In this document: positions 35,750-44,064 of the stretch, piece after piece
Layout of the letters: each line of letters opens with the position of its first letter
Numbering within the stretch: the stretch's first letter is position 1
Source of the DNA: Paenibacillus arenosi
Lineage (GTDB): Bacteria > Bacillota > Bacilli > Paenibacillales > Paenibacillaceae
Length of the DNA stretch: 64,000 bases
Assembly (NCBI RefSeq): GCF_014841135.1
Contig: NZ_JACYTN010000004.1
Coordinates: 62,001 to 126,000, forward strand
Direction: 5' to 3'
Program-made: the position numbers and the translations under genes
The notes under the pieces: generated by a model
What the model was told of the DNA's origin: nothing
The model's input: the letters and a program-made list of their open reading frames with translations, nothing else
Database searches by the model: none

Positions 35750-35833
35750 CCGCGTAAAAGATAAAGAACGTACACGTACTTACATACGCGCACTTCCCCC
35801 TTCTTTTATAACAGTTAGCTGCTAATAGGCATC

Positions 35834-35860
35834 AAAAAAACCGTGCTGAACCAGCACGGT
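35834..35860 (-). terminator. Leader terminator 1 upstream of the MutS2-like gene
   Basis: On the minus strand ACCGTGCTG, GTT loop, CAGCACGGT, then TTTTTTT. An upstream copy of CGTGCTG (complement of 35875-35881) could pair with the 3' arm instead, giving an alternative fold. No leftward gene lies upstream that would need this terminator. Confidence 0.82.
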
Positions 35861-36048
35861 TGCATCCCTAATAACAGCACGAAGGTGCAAATTAGATGTC
35901 CGTAATCGTTCTTAACAAATCAGATGATTGAATAGAGGTACAGCAAATAAACTTCAAATTCATGCTCCACAAAAAATAGGATACGGCTAAACATGAAAAT
36001 GAACGCTAGAGCCACTCTTGACCCTTTTCAATCAACTATACAATTTGA

Positions 36049-36078
36049 TTAGTTAAGAACTTGAACCAACATCAACAT
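36049..36078 (-). CDS. Candidate leader peptide MLMLVQVLN
   Basis: Nine codons and a TAA stop on the minus strand, with AGAAGGGG just upstream of the ATG at 36078. It starts about 26 nt after the predicted transcription start. It is hydrophobic and Leu/Val-rich, similar in size to peptides that stall ribosomes in antibiotic-inducible leaders. It is too short for statistical support by itself. Confidence 0.5.
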   Translation of the reverse strand: MLMLVQVLN

Positions 36079-36203
36079 TTCCCCTTCTCATTCATATACG
36101 TTACAAACGTATCATAACAGGAAATTATTTTCAACAATTCCATGTAAAAGTTGCCCATATAAACGAAGTATAGGTACCTGCACGTCCGAATCATTTTCGT
36201 TTG

Positions 36204-36212
36204 CATATGCTA
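36204..36212 (+). promoter_or_regulatory. Possible sigma-K-type -10 before the propeller genes
   Basis: CATATGCTA fits the CATAnnnTA pattern of sporulation sigma-K promoters, 29 bp before the first propeller gene. The -35 AC is not at ideal spacing, so this is a weak call. Confidence 0.25.
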
Positions 36213-36240
36213 GCAATAACAAAAATAAGCAGGTGAGCGC

Positions 36241-37512
36241 ATGCCTATTTACGATTCAGGACCGATCGATAATAGCCAAACAGGAAGAGCAGCCTTTGCG
36301 GAAGTAAGTGCCGCTAATGCTGGCCGTCTTCCGACAAATGTAAGCATTCAATTGTACGAATTGCCTCCACTCGCATTCGGCACACAAACGAATAATCCTA
36401 TGTTTACGAGCTTGTTCTACCTCCAACCGAGAGGGAATCCCGACGATACTTTATCAAGCGGACTTGTAGCCTTAGGAAGTGCCTTCGGCGTTCGAGTTGC
36501 AAGCAGCGGGACCGGCGAAGATGACATCGCAGTACATGTTACGCTGTACGATGCGGACAATCGTATTATCCGTACCATAAACGTGCCAGCTACTGCTCCC
36601 ACCCCTTTGCTCGTGTATGAGGTCAACAACGGCTCGGATCATATCGGAGTCATTGAAGCCGATACCGAACAAGTTGTTCAATTCATTCCTGCTACGTCTT
36701 CTGATCCTACCGGCGTTGCCTTAACGCCAGACGGCACTAAATGCTACGTAACTGTCCAAGGCACCGATTCTGTCAATATATATGATACGGCTACTAATAC
36801 GCTTATTACTTCCATACTAGTTGGGCTTAATCCAGTTGGTGTATTTGTCCGACCAGACAGTCTGCAAGCCTACGTCACCAATATTGGTGGTGACTCCGTA
36901 ACGGTCATTGATGTAGCAACAAATACCGTTGTTGGCGCACCCATTCTCACGGGCTCGCAACCTTTCGCTGTCGCTTTCGCTCTTTCCTTATCTAAAGCAT
37001 ACGTCACGAATTCGAACGGCTCTAGTGTCACCGTTATAGATACCAATACGTTAGCAGTAATCGATACAATCCTTTTACCTGCCAATCCAGTTGGGATTGC
37101 CACAACACCGGATAATACGAAAGCCTACGTATGCGTACAATTGGATACCCTTGGCGTTATCGATACTTCTACAGATACGTTACTCCCCTCCGTTGCGCTT
37201 CCTGTTGGATCTGGCGTATCTCATGTCGCCATCACTCCTGATGGATCACGAGCTTATGTAACAGGCAGTGTTGCAGGGCAGCTATTTATGGTCAACACCA
37301 AAACGGATACGGAAGTTCCCTCAGAATCAGTCATTATTGGAATGGGTGCGAGAAGTATAGCTATTACCCCTGACGGCAACAAAGCCTTTGTTACGGCTAC
37401 GCTCGAAGATTATGTTGCAGTTGTTGATCTGCGTACAAACACACGTCAACAGCTCATCGCAGCAGGTGTACTCCCTACATCAATAGCGTTGACGCCTAAT
37501 CTGCTGTACTGA
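36241..37512 (+). CDS. YVTN beta-propeller protein, paralogue 1
   Basis: 423 aa with no signal peptide. Residues 1-125 are a conserved beta-rich domain (MPIYDSGPIDNSQTGRAAFA, then LYDADNRIIRTINVP) that I cannot assign to a family. Residues 130-423 form seven blades of about 42 residues with the YVTN pattern (TPDGTKCYVT, VTVIDTNTLAVID). It is the first of three tandem genes encoding the same architecture. Such propellers usually serve as binding scaffolds. A structural role in a spore or cell surface layer is a guess. An AGGTGAG ribosome binding site precedes the ATG. Confidence 0.82.
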   Translation: MPIYDSGPIDNSQTGRAAFAEVSAANAGRLPTNVSIQLYELPPLAFGTQTNNPMFTSLFYLQPRGNPDDTLSSGLVALGSAFGVRVASSGTGEDDIAVHVTLYDADNRIIRTINVPATAPTPLLVYEVNNGSDHIGVIEADTEQVVQFIPATSSDPTGVALTPDGTKCYVTVQGTDSVNIYDTATNTLITSILVGLNPVGVFVRPDSLQAYVTNIGGDSVTVIDVATNTVVGAPILTGSQPFAVAFALSLSKAYVTNSNGSSVTVIDTNTLAVIDTILLPANPVGIATTPDNTKAYVCVQLDTLGVIDTSTDTLLPSVALPVGSGVSHVAITPDGSRAYVTGSVAGQLFMVNTKTDTEVPSESVIIGMGARSIAITPDGNKAFVTATLEDYVAVVDLRTNTRQQLIAAGVLPTSIALTPNLLY

Positions 37513-37565
37513 GCACTTGTTTCACCGATCTCCCTAGTCCTATAACAAAATGAAAGGATGAGCGT

Positions 37566-38831
37566 ATGCCTATTTACGATTCAGGGCCAATCGATAATAG
37601 TCAAACAGGAAGAGCTGCGTTCGCAGAAGTCAGTGCGGCTAATGCTGGCCGCCTTCCTACCAACGTGAGCATTCAGCTATACGAACTGCCTCCGCTCGCC
37701 TTTGGCACACAGACGAACAACCCTCTGTTTACAAGTTTGTTCTACCTCCAACCACGAGGCAACCCGAATGATACGGTATCCTCCGGACTTGTTGCCTTGG
37801 GCAGTGCCTTTGGTGTTCGCGTCCTTAGCAGTGGAACAGGTGAAGATGATGTCGCGGTTCATGTAACGTTCTACGATGCAGACAGCCGTATTATACGCAA
37901 CATAAACGTTCCAGCTACAGCACCTACCCCTTTGCTCGCCTATGTTGCCACGAGTAGACCTAGTGTTTCGATTATAGACATCTCCACCGATCAAGTAGTG
38001 ACAACGATACCAACGGTTCCAGACATAGCTACTGGTTCAACCTCTACACCAGATGGCACCCACTTCTACGTGTCTGTTGCGGGATCAAATGTTGTAAATG
38101 TATATGACACGACCACCAATACGGTCATTGATTCGATTTTGGCAGCTGGAACTCCTACCGGTGTGTTCATGAGACCCGACGGTCTCCACATGTATATTAC
38201 TTATAGCGTTACGAATAACGTCGACGTAATAGATGTTGCTACAAACACTCTGATAGGCGCCCCACCAACAGGAGCTGCTCCGTTGGCAGTAGCGTTTGCT
38301 TTAAGTGCAGGCAAAGCTTATGTCACGAACTCTAGCAATGCGAGCATTACCGTTATTGACACAAATACGCTCGCTGTCATTACAACGATCTTGCTCACCG
38401 ATAACCCATTTGGTATAGCCGCTACGCCAGATGGAAGTCGAGTATACGCTTGTCTGCAATCAGACGATGTCGTCGTTATTAGCACGTTGACGGATGCCGT
38501 TATCACAACGATCAGTTTATCGCCGAGCGTAGGCGTATTTGATATCGCAATAACCCCTGATGGTACAAAAGCGTATGTGACGACAACCGTAACAGGAGAC
38601 ATTAGGGTCATAAACACCGTTACAAATAACACCATTCCGAACGCAACTATCGTGCTGGGTGATGGCCCTCGTTCGATTGCTATTACACCAGATGGTACAA
38701 GGGCATACATTACGACTACCGTTACAAGCACCGTTAAAACTATCGATTTGAAAACGAATGCCATTATAGGTGTCATTCCTGTCGATGACGGACCAAATGA
38801 TATCGCCATCTCACCAAATTTATTATTCTAA
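37566..38831 (+). CDS. YVTN beta-propeller protein, paralogue 2
   Basis: 421 aa, same layout as paralogue 1. The first 125 residues are nearly identical to paralogue 1 (only scattered changes such as P/L at the NNPxFTSLF site), while the propeller blades have diverged (ITPDGTKAYVTTTVTGDIRV, YITTTVTSTVKTID). This suggests duplication with the N-terminal domain kept constant by selection or gene conversion. It starts 53 bp after paralogue 1 with GAAAGGATGAG upstream. Confidence 0.82.
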   Translation: MPIYDSGPIDNSQTGRAAFAEVSAANAGRLPTNVSIQLYELPPLAFGTQTNNPLFTSLFYLQPRGNPNDTVSSGLVALGSAFGVRVLSSGTGEDDVAVHVTFYDADSRIIRNINVPATAPTPLLAYVATSRPSVSIIDISTDQVVTTIPTVPDIATGSTSTPDGTHFYVSVAGSNVVNVYDTTTNTVIDSILAAGTPTGVFMRPDGLHMYITYSVTNNVDVIDVATNTLIGAPPTGAAPLAVAFALSAGKAYVTNSSNASITVIDTNTLAVITTILLTDNPFGIAATPDGSRVYACLQSDDVVVISTLTDAVITTISLSPSVGVFDIAITPDGTKAYVTTTVTGDIRVINTVTNNTIPNATIVLGDGPRSIAITPDGTRAYITTTVTSTVKTIDLKTNAIIGVIPVDDGPNDIAISPNLLF

Positions 38832-38860
38832 TTTCTGCTCATCATAAGGAAGGTGGAATA

Positions 38861-40129
38861 ATGCCAATATATGATTCAGGACCGCTCAACAATAACCAGA
38901 CGGGGCGCGCCGCATTCGCAGAAGTCAGTGCCGCGAACACAGGTCTATTTACAACAAATGTAAGTATGCAGCTGTATGAACTACCTCCACTCGTGTTCGG
39001 CACGCAGAATAACAATCTATTTTTTACAAACTTATATCAACTCCAGCCTAGAGGAAACCCAAATAACACTTTATCTTCTGGGCTCGTTGAGTTAGGCAGT
39101 GCCTTTGGGGTAAGGGTCATTAGCAGCGGACCTGGTGAAGATGATATCGCTGTGCATGTCACGCTATATGATGCAGATAACAACATCATTCGTACACTTA
39201 GCGTCCCTACTATCGCTCCTACTCCCTTGTTTGCTTACGTTTCCACTAGTTCAACTAGGGTCACGGTTATTGATACCTCTACGAATCAAGTAGTAGAATC
39301 CTTAACGACTGATCCAGCTATAGCTTCTGTCTCTACCTCAACACCAGATGGAACACGTCTGTATGTAGCTGTTCAAGGTTCAAATGTGATCGATGTATTT
39401 GATACGACGACCAGCGCGTTGATCATATCGATCCCAACCGGAGGCCTCCCACAAAGTGTAGTAATGAGACCTGATGGTCTCCAAGTCTATGCAACGAATG
39501 CGATGACAAACAATGTGGTCGTGATTGATGTCGATACGAATATGACGATAGGCGCTCCTATACCTACTGGACTCAACCCATTTGCAGTAGCTTTTTCCTT
39601 ACCTGTCAGCAAGGCTTACGTGACTGACTTCAGCGGTCCCAGCATTACCGTCATCAATACCAATACGCTGTCTGTCATCACGACAATACCGCTTGTCGCT
39701 AGTCCATTCAACATCGCTGCCACGCCAGATGGCAGCAAAGTATTCGTCTGCCTGAATACCAATAATGTCGTCGTCATTGACACAGCTACTGACTCTATCA
39801 TTACTACAATAAATTTGTCCCCTAGTACGGGGGTATTTGATATTGCGATTACACCAGATGGTACGAAGGCGTATGTATCTGCATCTACAACAAACGAAAT
39901 TCGAGTCATTAACACAATCACAAATGCGCTTATGAACAATGCAACGATCCCCCTTGGCAACGGCCCACGCTCGATTGCCATCACACCAGATGGTACAAAA
40001 GCCTATATCACTACGTTTTCAGAAAATATCGTGCACGTTTTCGATCTGAAGACAAATACATTCCTAGCCACAATTGTCGTAGACGCCATGCCAAATGACG
40101 TTTCTATTGCTCCTAATCTGTTATTTTAA
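38861..40129 (+). CDS. YVTN beta-propeller protein, paralogue 3
   Basis: 422 aa. The N-terminal domain is more diverged (SGPLNNNQTGRAAFAEVSAA) but clearly homologous. Seven blades follow, with motifs such as SITVINTNTLSVITTI and ITPDGTKAYITTF. It starts 29 bp after paralogue 2 with AAGGAAGGTG before the ATG, so the three are probably cotranscribed and stop at the terminator at 40140-40185. Confidence 0.82.
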   Translation: MPIYDSGPLNNNQTGRAAFAEVSAANTGLFTTNVSMQLYELPPLVFGTQNNNLFFTNLYQLQPRGNPNNTLSSGLVELGSAFGVRVISSGPGEDDIAVHVTLYDADNNIIRTLSVPTIAPTPLFAYVSTSSTRVTVIDTSTNQVVESLTTDPAIASVSTSTPDGTRLYVAVQGSNVIDVFDTTTSALIISIPTGGLPQSVVMRPDGLQVYATNAMTNNVVVIDVDTNMTIGAPIPTGLNPFAVAFSLPVSKAYVTDFSGPSITVINTNTLSVITTIPLVASPFNIAATPDGSKVFVCLNTNNVVVIDTATDSIITTINLSPSTGVFDIAITPDGTKAYVSASTTNEIRVINTITNALMNNATIPLGNGPRSIAITPDGTKAYITTFSENIVHVFDLKTNTFLATIVVDAMPNDVSIAPNLLF

Positions 40130-40139
40130 TAGTAGAAAG

Positions 40140-40190
40140 CAAAAAAAGAGGTTCCCCTTTGTCCGGTAAGACGAAAGAGAACCTCTCTGT
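40140..40190. terminator. Bidirectional terminator between the propeller and glcU genes
   Basis: GAGGTTCCCCTTT pairs with GAAAGAGAACCTC around a 12-nt loop, with a run of A before it (T tract on the minus strand for glcU). Confidence 0.8.
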
Positions 40191-40205
40191 TCTATATTGA
40201 TGTTG

Positions 40206-41075
40206 CTATTCCTTTGTAAATCCGATCATTACGCCGCCTACTACGATAAGCAAACAGCCAATAATAACGAATACCATTTGACGCTTGGACTTCCTCTCAT
40301 TTAGTAGGAAGATACCACCCAGCGTAGAAATAATCGTACCCGTTTGTGACAAGGAGAAGCTTGTTGCTACGCCGATAAGCGGGATCGATAGAAGCAAGGC
40401 AAGGTTACCAGCTCCCCACCAAGCACCTGTCAGGATGTTGCGGAATGTGTATTTGTTAAATGGCTTATGTTTCAACGTTAATAACAGTCCACCGAGCACC
40501 ATACCGATTGCTTGCGGCAGAATAGCTGCCCAGCCGTCCACTTCAAACCAGCGAAGTATAATAACATATCCAACAAAACCGACTGTGGAGATAACCAGAT
40601 GCACAATTCCTTTTTTCATCTGACTGCCGCCACTAATCTGCGTTCCTTGTGCATTCGCTTGCTTGTCTTCCACAACGGTAAATACAACTCCGATAATAAG
40701 AAGGACAATCGCAATAATTCCTAGTATGACGGAAGTTGTCGTAGACCATTCACCGAACACGATAACTCCGAACAATGTCGTTACGACCAATTGCATACCT
40801 GTCGAGATAGGGACAGTACGAGATACCCCTAAATATTGAACCGCAGAGAACTGATTGTACTGACCAAGTGCCCAGCATACACCAGAAATAATACCAGCAA
40901 TCCATATCGTTGTAGATAATTCAGGCTGCTTAAATAGATAAATTCCAATCGCAAACAATAGAGCACCAAATGTCATACCGACGAGTTGATGATGTGCTTT
41001 ACCTCCAAGTTTGGAGCTGACAAGCAATAACGTTCCCCAGAATAACGCGGGGACAAGAGCCAATAAAATATCCAT
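40206..41075 (-). CDS. glcU: Glucose/sugar uptake protein, GRP family (GlcU-like)
   Basis: 289 aa, ten membrane segments in the drug/metabolite-transporter fold. The N-terminus LLALVPALFWGTLLLVSSKL, the GQYNQFSAVQYLGVSRTVPI stretch and the end LLNERKSKRQ are typical of Bacillus GlcU and staphylococcal GlcU. Family members take up glucose (or ribose) non-PTS with protons. A central charged loop (residues 135-155) separates the two halves. Confidence 0.9.
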   Translation of the reverse strand: MDILLALVPALFWGTLLLVSSKLGGKAHHQLVGMTFGALLFAIGIYLFKQPELSTTIWIAGIISGVCWALGQYNQFSAVQYLGVSRTVPISTGMQLVVTTLFGVIVFGEWSTTTSVILGIIAIVLLIIGVVFTVVEDKQANAQGTQISGGSQMKKGIVHLVISTVGFVGYVIILRWFEVDGWAAILPQAIGMVLGGLLLTLKHKPFNKYTFRNILTGAWWGAGNLALLLSIPLIGVATSFSLSQTGTIISTLGGIFLLNERKSKRQMVFVIIGCLLIVVGGVMIGFTKE

Positions 41076-41603
41076 ATCTTATATTCCCTTCTATCGCTAA
41101 CACGAACTGATCATTATTTATTTGTATAAAGCAAAAAAAGAAAGCAAACATCATTTCTCAGCTATAAATAAAGCAAATACACAAAATAACAGCCACATCA
41201 TCCTTAAGGATAGTGTAAACATCGCCCAGCATTTATAATCATCCGACACAGTTGATCCTGCCGAAAATCATGAAACAAAACATGAGCATCGAGTTAACAT
41301 ATTGAGAAGGGCTGCCTTATTGTTTATGTAGCGGACTTTATGCAGCAACATGTTAATCGTCGGTGCCAATTCTTTGAGTTACCGGTAACTCATTTGAAAT
41401 GAAGCAACAAAAAAAAGACGCCCCTGCTTCGACTTGCCTTGAAGCGGAGCGTCTTCCCTAAGAAATTAATCTGCTACACTTGCTTGAGTCACTGCACTGC
41501 ATGTATTGCCGCTTACTGCTGCAATACCATTACCGTTACCGTTAAGCTATATATTAGTTAGCTTCGAGATACAGAGTAGAAATTTATGAACTGCTACGTA
41601 CTT
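41076..41603. other. Intergenic region with palindrome and terminator
   Basis: Holds the 16-bp perfect palindrome GAGTTACCGGTAACTC near 41377-41392 and the terminator of the ABC-F gene (41408-41453). No gene is seen. Confidence 0.6.
41408..41453 (-). terminator. Terminator of the ykpA-like gene
   Basis: On the minus strand GACGCTCCGCTTC pairs with GAAGCAGGGGCGTC around a 10-nt loop, followed by TTTTTTTTT. Confidence 0.85.
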
Positions 41604-43223
41604 CTATTCTGCGTACAACTTCTTGCGAAGTTCTTTGATCTCATCGCTCTCAAGGTATTCGTCATAAGACATTACACGGTCGATAACACCGTTCGGCGTA
41701 ATCTCAATGATACGGTTCGCGATCGTTTGCATGAACTGATGGTCATGAGACGTGAACAACATCGTACCATCAAAGTCGATAAGTCCATTGTTGAGCGCTG
41801 TAATGGATTCCAAATCCAAGTGGTTCGTTGGCTCATCCAACAGAAGCACGTTTGCACCTGTCATCATCATTTTGGACAACATACAACGAACTTTCTCTCC
41901 CCCGGACAATACGCTTGCTTTCTTCAACGCTTCTTCGCCTGAGAATAGCATGCGTCCTAGGAATCCACGCAAGAATGTTTCGTCTTGGTCTTTGGAATAC
42001 TGACGAAGCCAGTCTACCAAGGAATCGTTGACGCCATCGAAGTATACCGAGTTGTCTTTAGGGAAATAAGCTTGCGATGTTGTAATTCCCCAGCTGAATG
42101 TACCAGCATCAGGTTCTACTTCACCCATCAAAATTTGCATCAATGTTGTTTTGATTAGACCATTTGGTCCAACAAGTGCGATCTTGTCGCCTTTATTAAC
42201 AATAAGGTGCAAGTTCTCGAACAGCTTCTCGCCCTCAACTGTCTTGGACAAGCCTTCGATCGTCAATAGCTGTTTACCAGCTTCACGGTCAGACTTGAAG
42301 TTGATGAACGGATATTTACGGTTCGAAGGACGAATGTCGTCAAGTGTAATCTTGTCGAGCATTTTCTTACGAGAAGTTGCTTGCTTGGACTTGGATGCAT
42401 TCGCGCTAAAGCGCTGGATGAACGCCTGCAATTCCTTAATCTTCTCTTCCTTCTTCTTGTTCTGGTCACGCATCATCGTTTGTGCCAATTGGCTGGACTC
42501 GTACCAGAAGTCATAGTTACCCGAATAAAGTTGGATCTTACCGAAGTCAATATCAGCAATATGCGTACATACTTTGTTCAAGAAGTGACGGTCATGAGAT
42601 ACCACAACAACGGTTCCTTCATAATCCATCAAGAAGCTCTCCAACCACTTAATGGATTCTAGATCCAAGTGGTTCGTCGGCTCATCGAGAAGCAAGATGT
42701 TCGGACGTCCGAACAAAGCTTGCGCCAAGAGAACGCGAACTTTCTCGCTGCCATCGATTTCGGACATAAGCTTGTCGTGCCAATCTCTATGAATGCCTAG
42801 ACCGATCAACATCTCTGCTGCATCAGACTCAGCTTCCCAACCGTTAAGCTCTGCGAATTCGCCTTCCAACTCACCCGCACGCATACCGTCTTCTTCAGTA
42901 AAGTCTGTCTTTGCATACAAAGCGTCTTTCTCTTTCATGATCGAGTAGAGGCGCTCGTGTCCCATCATGACTGTATCAAGTACTTTGAACTCGTCATATG
43001 CATAATGGTCCTGTTTCAATACAGATAAGCGGTCGCTTGACGCAATGTGTACATCGCCGCTGTTTGGCTCGATTTCACCAGATAATATTTTTAAAAAGGT
43101 CGATTTTCCAGCACCGTTAGCACCGATAAGCCCGTAGCAGTTGCCCGGCGTGAACTTAATATTCACATCTTCGAACAATGCGCGCTTGCCGTAACGAAGC
43201 GTAACGCCTGTCGTATTAATCAT
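41604..43223 (-). CDS. ykpA: ABC-F family ATPase (YkpA/YbiT-like)
   Basis: 539 aa from the ATG at 43223; the open frame to 43274 lacks a ribosome binding site. Two ABC domains without membrane segments. The first has Walker A GANGAGKST, signature-region GSEKVRVLLAQALFG and Walker B ILLLDEPTNHLD. The linker (ASKSKQATSRKKMLDKITLD) is typical of the YkpA/YbiT subgroup, and the second domain has LSGGEKVRCMLSK and VLLLDEPTNHLD. The second Walker A reads GPNGLIKT, where the glycine before lysine is replaced by isoleucine. ABC-F proteins bind the ribosomal E site; this subgroup is housekeeping rather than a known resistance factor. Confidence 0.93.
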   Translation of the reverse strand: MINTTGVTLRYGKRALFEDVNIKFTPGNCYGLIGANGAGKSTFLKILSGEIEPNSGDVHIASSDRLSVLKQDHYAYDEFKVLDTVMMGHERLYSIMKEKDALYAKTDFTEEDGMRAGELEGEFAELNGWEAESDAAEMLIGLGIHRDWHDKLMSEIDGSEKVRVLLAQALFGRPNILLLDEPTNHLDLESIKWLESFLMDYEGTVVVVSHDRHFLNKVCTHIADIDFGKIQLYSGNYDFWYESSQLAQTMMRDQNKKKEEKIKELQAFIQRFSANASKSKQATSRKKMLDKITLDDIRPSNRKYPFINFKSDREAGKQLLTIEGLSKTVEGEKLFENLHLIVNKGDKIALVGPNGLIKTTLMQILMGEVEPDAGTFSWGITTSQAYFPKDNSVYFDGVNDSLVDWLRQYSKDQDETFLRGFLGRMLFSGEEALKKASVLSGGEKVRCMLSKMMMTGANVLLLDEPTNHLDLESITALNNGLIDFDGTMLFTSHDHQFMQTIANRIIEITPNGVIDRVMSYDEYLESDEIKELRKKLYAE

Positions 43224-43474
43224 CGTTAAACCGTCCCCTATTCTTAATAGTCTTAAGCGAACATTATAACACATTTCATTGAAAAAAGCATGAAACCAAA
43301 TAGAAACAAAATGAATGCCAAATATTGATTATTATTGTTAGCATTTTGGAGAAAAAATAAATGCAAGGGAGCTTATCATGATGCAAGTCAATCATTATCA
43401 AATAGCTAATTCAGCGTGGAACTACGTCAGATGGGCGAGTAGTTTCACTTTTAAGTACAAATTTAGGATGGTAT

Positions 43475-43651
43475 GGACAAAAGTGCAGTTATATGATGCA
43501 GAAAACGTCATTTACCCATAAATGAAGACAAATATGCAGTTATTTTTATCGATTAGGCGCTATCAACGGGAAAAGTCGCTAAAATAAATGCACTTTTGTC
43601 CAAAAGACCTCAAATACGGACATTTCCAGTTAAAATAACTGCATTTTTGTC
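43475..43651. repeat. Palindromic intergenic element (second repeat type)
   Basis: Four copies of one motif: GGACAAAAGTGCAGTTAT at 43475 and GACAAATATGCAGTTATTTT at 43527, both forward; then inverted AAAATAAATGCACTTTTGTC at 43581 and AAAATAACTGCATTTTTGTC at 43632. The two halves can fold on each other. No ORF. Only one such element is in the window. Confidence 0.7.
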
Positions 43652-43811
43652 AGTTCGGTCCATCAACTCGATCAGAACGATTCATATATTCAAATAGTAC
43701 GATGCCCCACTTAAGTAGCTCTACTGTAAACCTATTTGGGAATACACATCTTTCCATGTTATTTTACAGAAGCTATAATAAAGTATCTAACAAGAAAGTG
43801 AGTGATGTTAT

Positions 43812-43856
43812 ATGAGAAGCGTTTTTAATATGAGGGAGATTCCGTTGGCCCCTTAG
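43812..43856 (+). CDS. Candidate leader peptide before the RsgA paralogue
   Basis: ATG to TAG, 14 aa (MRSVFNMREIPLAP), about 26 nt after a TATAAT. The ribosome binding site is weak (AGTGAG). It is included because it sits upstream of a hairpin that masks the rsgA start; support is limited. Confidence 0.3.
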   Translation: MRSVFNMREIPLAP

Positions 43857-43997
43857 CACTTCGTGCAACCGAATGTATGATCATGATGCTTGCCTGACTA
43901 TGAAAGACAGGGATCGTCGTCATACCAAACCCAATTGTTTGAATACGTGCTGCACGTAAAGGAAAAGCAACATTACCGCTAAGGTGTATCCAAGCGG

Positions 43998-44061
43998 GAT
44001 TCTCCCATTTACTTGTGTCGTTCTGTCACTTATGTCTAATCCAACACACAAAGGGAGAATC
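43998..44061 (+). promoter_or_regulatory. Hairpin masking the ribosome binding site of the RsgA paralogue
   Basis: GATTCTCCC (43998-44006) is perfectly complementary to GGGAGAATC (44053-44061), which contains the ribosome binding site AAAGGGAGA. The stem continues inward with TTT/AAA and TGTGT/ACACA. The TTG start lies 4 nt after the hairpin. If it folds, translation would be off until the stem is opened. Confidence 0.6.
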
Positions 44062-44064
44062 ACA

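Larger units (their letters stand above)
35683..36137 (-). promoter_or_regulatory. Probable attenuation leader of the MutS2-like gene
   Basis: A candidate promoter is TTGTTG (36132-36137) with an extended -10 TGTTATGAT (down to 36111). Then come a 9-codon peptide ORF (36049-36078), about 190 nt, terminator 1, a GTG reading frame from 35793 (start MRVCKYVYVL) that runs through terminator 2 in frame with the gene, and the gene's own ribosome binding site. The order peptide, hairpin terminator, resistance-type gene is that of ribosome-mediated attenuation. The mechanism is inferred. Confidence 0.6.
43275..43983. other. Intergenic region with palindromic repeat and rsgA leader
   Basis: About 700 bp. 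It holds a palindromic element at 43475-43651, a -10 hexamer TATAAT at 43774-43779, and a 14-codon ORF at 43812-43856 in the leader of the RsgA-like gene. Confidence 0.65.

Noticed and set aside
35700-36137. T-box riboswitch before the MutS2-like gene
   Set aside because: No T-box consensus (AGGGUGGNACCGCG) or specifier-loop arrangement; the short peptide ORF fits ribosome-mediated control better.
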